Source of the DNA: MVYY01 sp012517575
GTDB taxonomy: Bacteria > Bacteroidota > Bacteroidia > Bacteroidales > Paludibacteraceae
DNA: 10,568 nt
Assembly (NCBI GenBank): GCA_031629035.1
Contig: JAVLUG010000025.1
Span: 1-10,568 of the forward strand
Direction: 5' to 3'
Shown: positions 1-7,321 of the stretch, one piece after another
How positions within the stretch are numbered: position 1 is the stretch's first letter
Layout of the letters: the number at the start of each line of letters is the position of its first letter
Notes under the pieces: generated by a model
Databases searched by the model: none
What the model was told of the DNA's origin: nothing
The model's input: the letters and a program-made list of their open reading frames with translations, nothing else
Position numbers and translations under genes: made by a program

Positions 1-83
1 ATCGCCTCAATGGCAACTTTGGCTTTAAAGCCTGCTGAAAATTTTCTTCTTGTTGCTTTCATAATTGCCACTAATTTAGTCAT
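1..83 (-). CDS. IS3-family transposase OrfA, N-terminal fragment
   Basis: Reading the reverse strand from the ATG at 83 gives 27 codons before the window ends, with no stop. The peptide contains the motif RRKFSAGFKAKVAIEA, which matches the start of the helix-turn-helix OrfA of IS3-family elements (usual form RRKFSxEFKxKVALEA). OrfA binds the IS ends and is normally fused to the DDE transposase OrfB by programmed -1 frameshifting. An in-frame ATG at 62 gives the start MKATRRKF, which resembles the usual family N-terminus more closely, so translation may begin there instead. The family's usual glutamate after FSA is glycine here, a minor deviation. The remaining OrfA and all of OrfB are outside the window. 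Confidence 0.75.
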   Translation of the reverse strand, partial: MTKLVAIMKATRRKFSAGFKAKVAIEA

Positions 84-100
84 TTTTTTCAACTTAACAA

Positions 101-125
101 GTGGTCTAATTTTTGGGGAGTACTA
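101..125 (-). repeat. Candidate terminal inverted repeat of the IS3-like element
   Basis: On the reverse strand this reads TAGTACTCCCCAAAAATTAG followed by ACCAC. It resembles IS3-family ends of the form TGxACTGCACCCCAAAAGTTGGAC: a short variable tip, a CCCC-AAAA core, then TTxGAC. The partner repeat is not in the window, so this assignment rests on similarity and on its position just upstream of orfA. Confidence 0.5.
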
Positions 126-347
126 TATTCCTTTTGTTTTTACATTATTCAATCTTAAAATAAACCAACTCTGAAATAAGATGACAACTATTGAATGATT
201 TTCAAATCAGGGTTTTATGATTCCCGTTTCTTTCCTGAATTTTCTTCTTTGCAAGTTCTTATGATTAAATGCTGTTTTTTTAGTAATTTTATTGATAATT
301 TTTAGTTATTTTGCACGTTCGAATTTTGTTAATAACTACAAGTACAA
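126..347. other. Intergenic region between the IS end and the sigma-factor gene
   Basis: This AT-rich stretch of 222 nt has no convincing ORF on either strand. It should hold the promoter of the sigma-factor gene unless transcription starts inside the IS. I found no full match to the Bacteroides housekeeping promoter (TTTG at -33, TAnnTTTG at -7). The nearest candidate is TATTTTG at 307-313, one base short of the -7 pattern and without a -33 partner. The 10-mer CAAATCAGGG at 203-212 recurs upstream of the anti-sigma gene at 924-933. Confidence 0.5.
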
Positions 348-893
348 GTGAAAAGTACAAATAATATCGAAGATGTTTACAATCGTTATGTAGATGATTT
401 GTTTACTTATGCTTCGTATCTTGGATTCGATAAAGAAACAATCATGGATGCCATACATGATGTTTTTTGCAAGCTTGGAAGCAACCAACAAATGCTTAAT
501 GATGTTTTAAATATCAAATCTTACCTTTTCAAATCACTGAAAAACAGGCTATTGGATATATATAAAGGGAAAAAACACGATTTTGAAATTTCCGATTTAT
601 CTACTTTAGAAGAGATGCCATTTAATATCAATGTCAATGTCAATGTCGAAGATGATATTATTGATGCTGAGGAACAGGCTAATATAAGAATACTGGTCGA
701 GAATATGCTTCAGTCTTTAACCCCTCGTCAGCGCGAAATAGTATATCTTCGTTACATTCAGGAATATGATTATTCACAAATTGCGTCCCTGTTGAATATC
801 AGCGTTCATGGTTGTAGAAAACTTTTATCAAAAGCCATGGAAACTCTTCGAGAAAAATATGGGACTTTGATTATTCTACTGCTTCTTTCTTAA
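348..893 (+). CDS. RNA polymerase ECF-type sigma-70 factor (Bacteroidetes FecI-like)
   Basis: A 181-residue ECF sigma factor, the usual family length, which directs core RNA polymerase to a small set of promoters. Region 2 spans about residues 10-75, with YNRYVDDLFTYASYLGF, the DAIHDVFCKL helix and NIKSYLFKSLKNRLLDIYK. Region 4 spans about 115-170, with LTPRQREIVYLRYI and a helix-turn-helix at about 142-167 (YSQIASLLNISVHGCRKLLS). The linker (about 76-114) is acidic and contains an NVNVNV run encoded by a hexanucleotide repeat. The last residues, TLIILLLLS, form a short, very hydrophobic tail. The start is GTG at 348: an in-frame stop lies at 333-335 and the next in-frame Met is residue 33, inside region 2. 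The FecR gene starts 88 nt downstream, so the pair probably forms one regulatory unit. Binding of this sigma by that FecR is inferred from gene order. Confidence 0.93.
   Translation: MKSTNNIEDVYNRYVDDLFTYASYLGFDKETIMDAIHDVFCKLGSNQQMLNDVLNIKSYLFKSLKNRLLDIYKGKKHDFEISDLSTLEEMPFNINVNVNVEDDIIDAEEQANIRILVENMLQSLTPRQREIVYLRYIQEYDYSQIASLLNISVHGCRKLLSKAMETLREKYGTLIILLLLS
624..647 (+). repeat. In-frame hexanucleotide repeat (AATGTC)x3 plus one variant copy
   Basis: Three perfect tandem AATGTC copies (630-647) follow a one-mismatch copy AATATC (624-629). They encode the alternating Asn-Ile/Val run at residues 93-100 of the sigma factor, in the linker between regions 2 and 4. A six-base unit keeps the frame when copy number changes, so slippage would alter linker length without breaking the protein. 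Confidence 0.9.
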
Positions 894-981
894 CTTCAAT
901 TGTTAAATATTTAAATTTTCTCGCAAATCAGGGGATAAAATTTCGAATTGATCGTCTATTATTAAAAACAAATAAAAAATA

Positions 982-2169
982 ATGGACAGACCTTATTCCC
1001 ATTTTTCCAATTTTTTAAAAGACGAAAAATTTATCCGATGGCAATTAATGCCTGATGATGAACTTAACGAATACTGGACAAATTTTATTCGAGAAAATCC
1101 TGAGTTGGAAACTGAAATTCAGCAAGCTGTTGCTTATCTGAAAAACAATGTATTGAATAAAAGTAAACTTTCTGAAGATGAGCGAGTTCAATTACTTTAT
1201 AAAATTCAAAGCACGCTCAAACAAAACAAAAGAAGAACCAAAATCAGACGATTTATTCAATATGGTGCAGCTGCTTGCATCGCTGCTGCGTTGCTCTTCA
1301 GCGGCTTGAATTATAAAAATTTTGGTAAAAAATCGCTCATCGCCAATGGTGAAGAACAAATAGTCGGCAATCTTTTAAAAAATAAAGATATTCAACTGAT
1401 AGCAGGAGATGAATTATATAACTATCAGAACAATATAGAAGTTAAAATATCAGAAAAAGGTACGGCAAAAATACTTCAGTCGGGAAATAGTAAACAGGAA
1501 CAAATTAAAATTTCTCAATCTTCATTCAATAAATTGATCGTTCCTTATGGAAAACGCACACAACTCAATCTTTCCGATGGAACAAAAGTTTGGCTTAACT
1601 CGGGTTCGGTTTTAGAATTTCCGACACGATTCACAGAAAAAAATCGCGAAATACGTTTGTATTCAGGTGAAATTTATCTCGAAGTTGCTCACAACAAGAA
1701 TAAATCCTTTATCGTCCATACTTCCAATTTCAATGTAAAAGTTTATGGAACAAAATTCAATGTGTCAGTTTATTCTGATTCTCCGCATTCGGTAGTATTG
1801 GTAGAAGGCAGGGTAGGATTGAACTCTGTCCGAAAATCGAGTGAAATAAAAATGGTTCCTAATGAGTTGGCTGTATATTCAGGAAATGGAATTTTCAGAA
1901 AACAGAAGGTTGATGTTGACCAATACGTTAGCTGGAAAAATGGTTATCTGTCTTTCGATAATACGCCCATGTCGGAGGTTTTGAAACAAATAGGGCGTTA
2001 TTACAATCTCTCTTTCAACTACGACAAGGATGTAAATCTGCAAAAACGAACTTGCTCAGGAAAAATCTATCTCTCGGATAATCTCGACAATGTAATGACA
2101 ACCATTGCCATACTTTCTTCGACACGTTACGAAAAGCAAAATAATCAAATCTATATTGTTAATAATTAA
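982..2169 (+). CDS. FecR-type transmembrane anti-sigma factor with DUF4974-like C-terminal domain
   Basis: A 395-residue inner-membrane regulator. The cytoplasmic N-terminal part (about 1-85) carries the Bacteroidetes anti-sigma pattern FLKDEKFIRWQLMPDDEL followed by YW and would hold the ECF sigma factor. After a basic stretch (KRRTKIRR) comes one membrane helix at about 91-110 (YGAAACIAAALLFSG). The periplasmic FecR domain covers about 186-280, with the recognisable blocks VPYGKRTQLNLSDGTKVWLN, SGEIYLEVAHN and VYGTKFNVSVY. The C-terminal DUF4974-like domain (about 321-393) has SWKNGYLSFDNTPMSEVLKQ and IGRYYNLSF; in this family it resembles an STN fold and is thought to contact the receptor's STN domain. 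Gene order sigma-fecR-susC and the STN domain on the receptor support a complete trans-envelope signalling set. The gene starts 88 nt after the sigma gene and ends 133 nt before susC. Which signal is sensed is not visible. Confidence 0.94.
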   Translation: MDRPYSHFSNFLKDEKFIRWQLMPDDELNEYWTNFIRENPELETEIQQAVAYLKNNVLNKSKLSEDERVQLLYKIQSTLKQNKRRTKIRRFIQYGAAACIAAALLFSGLNYKNFGKKSLIANGEEQIVGNLLKNKDIQLIAGDELYNYQNNIEVKISEKGTAKILQSGNSKQEQIKISQSSFNKLIVPYGKRTQLNLSDGTKVWLNSGSVLEFPTRFTEKNREIRLYSGEIYLEVAHNKNKSFIVHTSNFNVKVYGTKFNVSVYSDSPHSVVLVEGRVGLNSVRKSSEIKMVPNELAVYSGNGIFRKQKVDVDQYVSWKNGYLSFDNTPMSEVLKQIGRYYNLSFNYDKDVNLQKRTCSGKIYLSDNLDNVMTTIAILSSTRYEKQNNQIYIVNN

Positions 2170-2225
2170 ACAGATAAATAAGTTATGCCTATGAAAAAAT
2201 AATAAATTCTAAGCCATGAAAATTC

Positions 2226-2243
2226 GGGAAAATATTTTTTCCC
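2226..2243. promoter_or_regulatory. Perfect 7-bp inverted repeat in the fecR-susC gap
   Basis: GGGAAAA and TTTTCCC form a perfect 7-bp stem with a TATT loop. It stands out because G/C runs are rare in this AT-rich gap, and it lies about 60 nt before the susC start and 57 nt after the fecR stop. A T-rich run (TGTTTTTTTTATTC) begins about 13 nt further on, too far for a standard intrinsic terminator. It could be an operator, part of the sigma-dependent promoter region, or a weak attenuator separating the regulators from the transport operon. Its function is unknown. Confidence 0.35.
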
Positions 2244-2302
2244 TACAGACTATTTGTGTTTTTTTTATTCTTTAGAACAATCATTAAATCAATACAAAAA
2301 AA

Positions 2303-5300
2303 ATGAAGAAATACATTATTAAGAGATTAAGTTCTTATGATAAATTTCATCAAACAATGAAGATTATGAGAATAACATCGTTTTTCTTATTCCTCAACGT
2401 TCTTTTCATTCATGCAGGAACGAGCTTTTCTCAAGAGACCAAGTTAACTATCAGCTTACACTCCACTACAATTAAAGAGGCATGCAAGCAAATAGAAAGA
2501 CAAAGTAGCTATATTTTTGTTTTTTCCGATAACACTGAAAATGCCCTCAACAAAAAAGTCAATATTGAAGCTAATTCCCAAAATATCAAGGAAGTTTGCG
2601 ACGATATTTTTTCCATGAGTGGACTTTCTTACAAAATTCTGGATAAACAGGTAGTGGTATATGCTGAAAAGGACAAAAAAACAGAGTCAATTGTTGCTAA
2701 AACTGCAATTTTTCAACAAGCACAATCCAAAACAATAACAGGAAGAGTCATAGATGAAAAAGGAGACCCAATTATTGGGGCAAGTATTATCGAAATTGGA
2801 ACTACAAATGGAACTATTTCTGATATGGATGGGAAATTTTCGTTAAATGTTAAGGATAATGCTGTAATTCGAGTTTCTTATGTTGGATACCTTGTTCAAG
2901 AGATTAATACACAAGGGAAGAAAAATTTTGATGTAATTTTAAAAGAAAGTCCCAAAGCTCTTGACGAAGTTGTGGTTGTTGGATACGGAACCATTACTAA
3001 AAAAGATTTGTCATCTTCTGTAAGTTCATTGAAGAGTGATCAATTAGTGGACAGGACTTCCGCATTTAATATTTTGCAAGGCATGGCAGGAAAAGTTGCT
3101 GGAGTCCAAAATGTCACTTTTTCTGGTAAACCGGGTGGGGCATCATCATTACGAATCAGAGGAATGGGTTCTATTAATGCTGACAGCAATCCAATATATG
3201 TTTTGGATGGTGTTGTGGGTGTCGATCCACAAATTATTAATCCTGAAAATGTAGAGTCAATCGATATTTTGAAAGATGCAGCAGCAACAGCAATGTATGG
3301 AGCAAAAGGTGCAAATGGAGTTGTAATTATTACAACTAAAAGTGGAAAGAAAGATAAAGGAACTATTGTGTATAGTGGGAAAGTTGGTGTAGGATTTTTA
3401 AACCGAAAGTTAGATCTGTTAAATGCAGACGAATTTATGGAAGTTCAAAAAAGAGCCTATGCATACAGTGGAAAAATTATGCCTCAATTATTAACGCCCA
3501 TGGAAAATCTTTTTTATTATTCTAAAGATGCCTCTGGAAATTACTTGAGGGATAAAAATGGTTATCTTATTGCTTCTCCAAAATATGATACTGATTGGCA
3601 GGAAGCTGTTACTCAAAATGCCGTTATTAATGATCATAACCTTTCTTTTTCTTCAGGAAATGAAAAAACTTCAGTATATGCTAATATTTCATATCAGGAT
3701 TTTCAGGGCTTAGTACAAGAAACCTATTCAAAACGTTATTCTGGTACAATCAATGTTCAAAGCGATATAAAAAAATGGTTGAACATTCAAGCTATTCTAA
3801 CAACTGGTTCTCAAAAACAGAATGACATGGAAGGTGGTTTTGGACAAGGGCCTATCCGCAATATGATTGAAATGCCACCAATTGTACCAGTTAAATATGA
3901 AGATGGTACATGGGGAAGAAAAAATGACTTTCCACTTGGAGAACCAGCTGAAAATCCTATTAGGCTTCTACAAGAACAAAAGAAGATAGGTGATCAAAAC
4001 TTTAGCATTTTCAATTTGGTTTCTACCATCAAATTTAATGAAAAACTTCAGTTGACAGTAAAAGGAGATATGCAAACAACAAATTCAAGAAGCATTTCTT
4101 ATGCTAAAGCAGGATTGCTGGATGTAAGTGAAACAAATAACGGCTTTGCAGATATTTCTAATGGAATTAGTCAAAAATGGTCTAATGAAGATTATTTCAC
4201 TTATAATGATAGTTTTTTCGATAAACAATTACAATCTAATTTTGTACTTGGTGCCAGCTGGTATTATAATCATTATGAAAGTTCATCCAGTGGATCTGAA
4301 AATTTTTTCGATGATTATTTTGAGTATTATAATTTAGGCGCTGGTACAACTTTCCATAAACCTTCTTCTGGGATGAGTCAAAATACTATGAATTCATTTT
4401 ATTTTCGAATGAATCATAACTTCAAAGACAAATATTTATTAGGTATGACATTAAGAATGGATGGGGCATCTAATTTTGGTGAAAACAATAAATATGGTTT
4501 CTTTCCTTCTATTTCAGCAGGCTGGCGTATTTCAGAAGAAGATTTTTTCAGCGAAGCAAAAAATGTTATCAATAATCTTAAACTCAGAGGAAGTTATGGT
4601 GAAGTAGGGAATGCTTCTATTCCAAATTATACAACAATTTCTTCTTATTACAACAATTCTACGGTATTTAACAAAACGTTGGAACCTTATGTGGTTTTGA
4701 GTAATTTGGGTAATAAGGATCTGAAATGGGAAACATCAACTCAACTTGATTTGGGATTGGATATGGGTTTTTTGAATAATCGTATTGAGTTTTTGATTGA
4801 TTTCTATAATAAATCAACCAAAGATCTTCTATTCTCAAAACAAGTACCATTCACAACTGGCTATTCAACTACTTGGACTAACTTGGGAGAAATTGCAAAC
4901 AAAGGTTTTGAGTTTACACTTTCTTCTAAAAATATCACAAACAGGAATTTTAACTGGTCAAGTGATCTCGTTTTTTCATCAAATAAATTAGTAGTAGTGG
5001 ATGTAAATGGTGAAACTATTGATACCGGCAATGGAACAATTGCGAGAGAAGGGGAAGAATGGGCTTCTTATTATGTGTATAATAGACTTGGAACCTGGGG
5101 CTTGAATGAAATTAGTGAAGCTGCAGTTTATGGGAAAAAACCAGGTGATTTGAAGTACGAAGATGTCAATAAAGATGGAATTATTAATGATAATGACAAA
5201 AAAATTATGGGGAATGGATTGCCAAAAGGCGACTTAACCTTTATCAACACATTTAGTTATAAAGGATTTTCACTGATGATTGATTTGAATTATAGATATG

Positions 5301-5728
5301 GAGCCAAAATACTTGGGATTACTACAACCATGATGGAAAATCGTCAAATTTATGGTAATTCAGTCCGTTCAGTTTTGGATGCTTGGACGCCTGAACATCA
5401 AAATACTATGATTGCTGCAATTAGATTGCCTTCTGATGTAAATTTTGGTGAAAACGAAAAAGATAGTCGTATGATATATAATGGGGATTTTCTGAGAATC
5501 AGAAATATAATGCTAACTTACGACTTTAGTCCCAAAACATTAGGAAAGATAAACTTTATCAAAGGTTTAACACTTGCTTTGAATGTTGAAAATGCACATG
5601 TTTTCACTAGTTATCCAGGTTTTGATCCTGAAATAGGATTTCTTTCAACTGATAACGGTCAAGGAATAGATTTTTATTCTTATCCAAGACCTACGACAGT
5701 TTCAACAAATTTAAAAATCACATTCTAA
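2303..5728 (+). CDS. susC: SusC/RagA-family TonB-dependent outer-membrane transporter with N-terminal STN signalling domain
   Basis: An 1141-residue outer-membrane receptor that would import an oligosaccharide using TonB energy. A signal peptide ends near residues 38-44 (AGTSFSQ). An STN domain (about 47-121) follows, present only in transducing members and matching the upstream sigma/FecR pair. Next comes a carboxypeptidase-regulatory-like domain (about 143-215: KTITGRVIDEKGDPIIGASI, then DGKFSL and VSYVGY). Then the junction LDEVVVVGYGT (about 220-230), and the plug from about 232 with the SusC-type blocks MAGKVAGVQN, SLRIRGMGS, PIYVLDGV and the NGVVIITTKSGK loop. The barrel runs to the end and closes with TNLKITF, a typical aromatic C-terminus. 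The start at 2303 gives a long n-region, common for STN-bearing SusC proteins; ATGs at 2357 and 2366 are possible alternatives. SusD follows after 13 nt. The glycan imported cannot be read from the sequence. Confidence 0.96.
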   Translation: MKKYIIKRLSSYDKFHQTMKIMRITSFFLFLNVLFIHAGTSFSQETKLTISLHSTTIKEACKQIERQSSYIFVFSDNTENALNKKVNIEANSQNIKEVCDDIFSMSGLSYKILDKQVVVYAEKDKKTESIVAKTAIFQQAQSKTITGRVIDEKGDPIIGASIIEIGTTNGTISDMDGKFSLNVKDNAVIRVSYVGYLVQEINTQGKKNFDVILKESPKALDEVVVVGYGTITKKDLSSSVSSLKSDQLVDRTSAFNILQGMAGKVAGVQNVTFSGKPGGASSLRIRGMGSINADSNPIYVLDGVVGVDPQIINPENVESIDILKDAAATAMYGAKGANGVVIITTKSGKKDKGTIVYSGKVGVGFLNRKLDLLNADEFMEVQKRAYAYSGKIMPQLLTPMENLFYYSKDASGNYLRDKNGYLIASPKYDTDWQEAVTQNAVINDHNLSFSSGNEKTSVYANISYQDFQGLVQETYSKRYSGTINVQSDIKKWLNIQAILTTGSQKQNDMEGGFGQGPIRNMIEMPPIVPVKYEDGTWGRKNDFPLGEPAENPIRLLQEQKKIGDQNFSIFNLVSTIKFNEKLQLTVKGDMQTTNSRSISYAKAGLLDVSETNNGFADISNGISQKWSNEDYFTYNDSFFDKQLQSNFVLGASWYYNHYESSSSGSENFFDDYFEYYNLGAGTTFHKPSSGMSQNTMNSFYFRMNHNFKDKYLLGMTLRMDGASNFGENNKYGFFPSISAGWRISEEDFFSEAKNVINNLKLRGSYGEVGNASIPNYTTISSYYNNSTVFNKTLEPYVVLSNLGNKDLKWETSTQLDLGLDMGFLNNRIEFLIDFYNKSTKDLLFSKQVPFTTGYSTTWTNLGEIANKGFEFTLSSKNITNRNFNWSSDLVFSSNKLVVVDVNGETIDTGNGTIAREGEEWASYYVYNRLGTWGLNEISEAAVYGKKPGDLKYEDVNKDGIINDNDKKIMGNGLPKGDLTFINTFSYKGFSLMIDLNYRYGAKILGITTTMMENRQIYGNSVRSVLDAWTPEHQNTMIAAIRLPSDVNFGENEKDSRMIYNGDFLRIRNIMLTYDFSPKTLGKINFIKGLTLALNVENAHVFTSYPGFDPEIGFLSTDNGQGIDFYSYPRPTTVSTNLKITF

Positions 5729-5741
5729 TCTTCAATCTATT

Positions 5742-7265
5742 ATGAAAAAATATATTTCAATTATTGGATGCAGTTTTGTCTTATTAATTCTATGTGCTTC
5801 ATGTAATTCATTTCTTGAAGAAGAACCAAAAACTTTTTTGTCTCCTGATTTCTATTTTACCTCTGAAGCACAGGCAAAAGCAGCAGTTAATGGTTTATAT
5901 ACTTTTCTTGATGATCGTTTTGCCGGCACAATAGGACCTGGCACGCAAACATATTTATTTATGGAGTATTTGCCGGGATATGGTGATAGACCTTATACAT
6001 CGAGCAGCACAGATTTGAATCAAGCTGTTAATCTTAATGTTAAAGAAGACAATCTTTATGTTCAAGCTATTTGGGAAACGCATTATAAGGCCATTGAAAA
6101 TTGTAACAGTATAATAGAAGGAATGAAAGATGTTCCTTCTGAAATCATAAGTTTAGATACTAAAAACAACCTTTTAGGTGAAGTTTACTTTTTTAGGGCT
6201 TATAATTATTTTAATTTGGTAAGGTTATTTGGCCCCATACCATTAAAACTTTCAAGCACAAAGGATTTGTCAAATGTCCAGTTAAAATTATCCAATGAAG
6301 AAACGGTATATTCACAAATTGAAAATGATTTGTTAACGTCTGATTCTCTTATGGTTAATAATGTTTGGAACAGTTCTGAAGGAAGAGTTGCAAAAGGAGC
6401 GGTAGAATCACTTTTAGCTAAAGTCTATTTGACCATGGCTGGTTATCCGCTACAAAAAGGTTTAGTATACTACCAGAAAGCGTATGCTTATGCTCAAAAA
6501 GTAATTGCAAGCAATAAGTTCTACGTTTTTGATAGTTATGCTGATTTGAGAAACATTTCTAATGAAAATACAGGTGAATATATTTGGATGATTCAATGTC
6601 ATAATCAGTATGCAGGTTCACCAGTTCATTTTAATTTGCTTCCCTATCCTGAACCTGCTCAACCTATTTCTTCGGCCGGATCTTATGGAGGAGCTTTGGC
6701 TCCAACACAAGCTTTTTATGATTCGTATTCTTCTTCAGATATGCGAAAAGCTGAAAAGGGATATTATTATACAAAGCACGAAACTTTAAAGGATCCAAGT
6801 ATAATTGTTGATTTGGGTAGGCCTTATATTTATAAATTTTGGGATGACGATGCAGCAAAAACTGGAAATTCGGGGAAAAATTATCCATTATTGACGTATT
6901 CGGATGTTCTCCTTATATGCGCTGAAGCCAAAGCCCAAGTTGATGGAGGAAGTACAAATGATGCTAAAGCCATTGATGCATATTATGAAGTTCGGAATCG
7001 GGCATTTCCTGATGAAGGTAAGCCGGTTTCTATTACTACAGATGATGTTTTAAAGGAACGTTTTTGGGAAATTTGTTTTGAGGGACAAACTTGGTATGAT
7101 ATGTTGCGGACTCGGAAAGCATTTAATGTAACAACCCGCGAAATAACGGATATGATAGGTTACAATGCTCCAGCACATCCTGAAGGACATGTATTTAAAG
7201 AATCAGATTTGTTATTCCCTTATCCTTTGAGAGAAAAACGTTTGAATCCAAATCTTGTTAGATAA
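5742..7265 (+). CDS. susD: SusD/RagB-family surface glycan-binding lipoprotein
   Basis: A 507-residue SusD homologue, the usual length, which forms the lid on its paired SusC and captures substrate at the cell surface. The signal peptide ends in LILCAS with lipidated Cys21, then SFLEEEP, the standard start of mature SusD proteins. Family blocks are present in order: an N-terminal helix set (AQAKAAVNGLYTFLDD, about 43-58), TPR-like helices with GEVYFFRAYNYFNLVRLFG (about 146-164), VESLLAKVYL (about 217-226), and the C-terminal part with YSDVLLICAEAKAQV and ERFWEICFEGQTWYDMLRTR. The last is the classic RagB/SusD ending that precedes the DLLFPYPLREK segment. It starts 13 nt after susC, so the two are surely co-transcribed. 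Binding residues for a particular sugar cannot be picked out by eye. Confidence 0.96.
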   Translation: MKKYISIIGCSFVLLILCASCNSFLEEEPKTFLSPDFYFTSEAQAKAAVNGLYTFLDDRFAGTIGPGTQTYLFMEYLPGYGDRPYTSSSTDLNQAVNLNVKEDNLYVQAIWETHYKAIENCNSIIEGMKDVPSEIISLDTKNNLLGEVYFFRAYNYFNLVRLFGPIPLKLSSTKDLSNVQLKLSNEETVYSQIENDLLTSDSLMVNNVWNSSEGRVAKGAVESLLAKVYLTMAGYPLQKGLVYYQKAYAYAQKVIASNKFYVFDSYADLRNISNENTGEYIWMIQCHNQYAGSPVHFNLLPYPEPAQPISSAGSYGGALAPTQAFYDSYSSSDMRKAEKGYYYTKHETLKDPSIIVDLGRPYIYKFWDDDAAKTGNSGKNYPLLTYSDVLLICAEAKAQVDGGSTNDAKAIDAYYEVRNRAFPDEGKPVSITTDDVLKERFWEICFEGQTWYDMLRTRKAFNVTTREITDMIGYNAPAHPEGHVFKESDLLFPYPLREKRLNPNLVR

Positions 7266-7321
7266 ATGTTTATAAATTATAAGTTTAATAAATTGTTAAT
7301 TTTAAAAGAATAGATATTTTC

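Larger units (their letters stand above)
1..125 (-). mobile_element. IS3-family insertion sequence, 5' end only (truncated by window edge)
   Basis: The reverse strand of this stretch has the layout of the left end of an IS3-family element: a candidate terminal repeat near 101-125, about 20 nt of leader, then the start of an OrfA-type transposase frame running out of the window. The OrfA N-terminus (see the CDS entry) is the main evidence; the CCCCAAAA core of the terminal repeat is typical of many Bacteroidetes IS3 elements. The outer boundary is placed at about 125 by similarity to that pattern and could be off by a few bases. The other end and the target-site duplication lie outside the window, so an intact copy cannot be told from a remnant. 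The element points away from the PUL, with its end about 220 nt upstream of the sigma-factor gene. Confidence 0.75.

Noticed and set aside
307..313. TATTTTG considered as the -7 element of the sigma-gene promoter
   Set aside because: It is one base short of TAnnTTTG and has no TTTG at a suitable -33 distance. Such matches are frequent in DNA this AT-rich.
4668..4850. Open frame on the reverse strand inside susC
   Set aside because: It lies wholly within the SusC barrel coding sequence, has no recognisable motif or start context, and its composition is that expected of a shadow frame.
7266..7321. Possible terminator or promoter in the gap after susD
   Set aside because: The 56 nt are AT-rich with no stable stem and no TAnnTTTG match, so I treat the following gene as part of the same operon.
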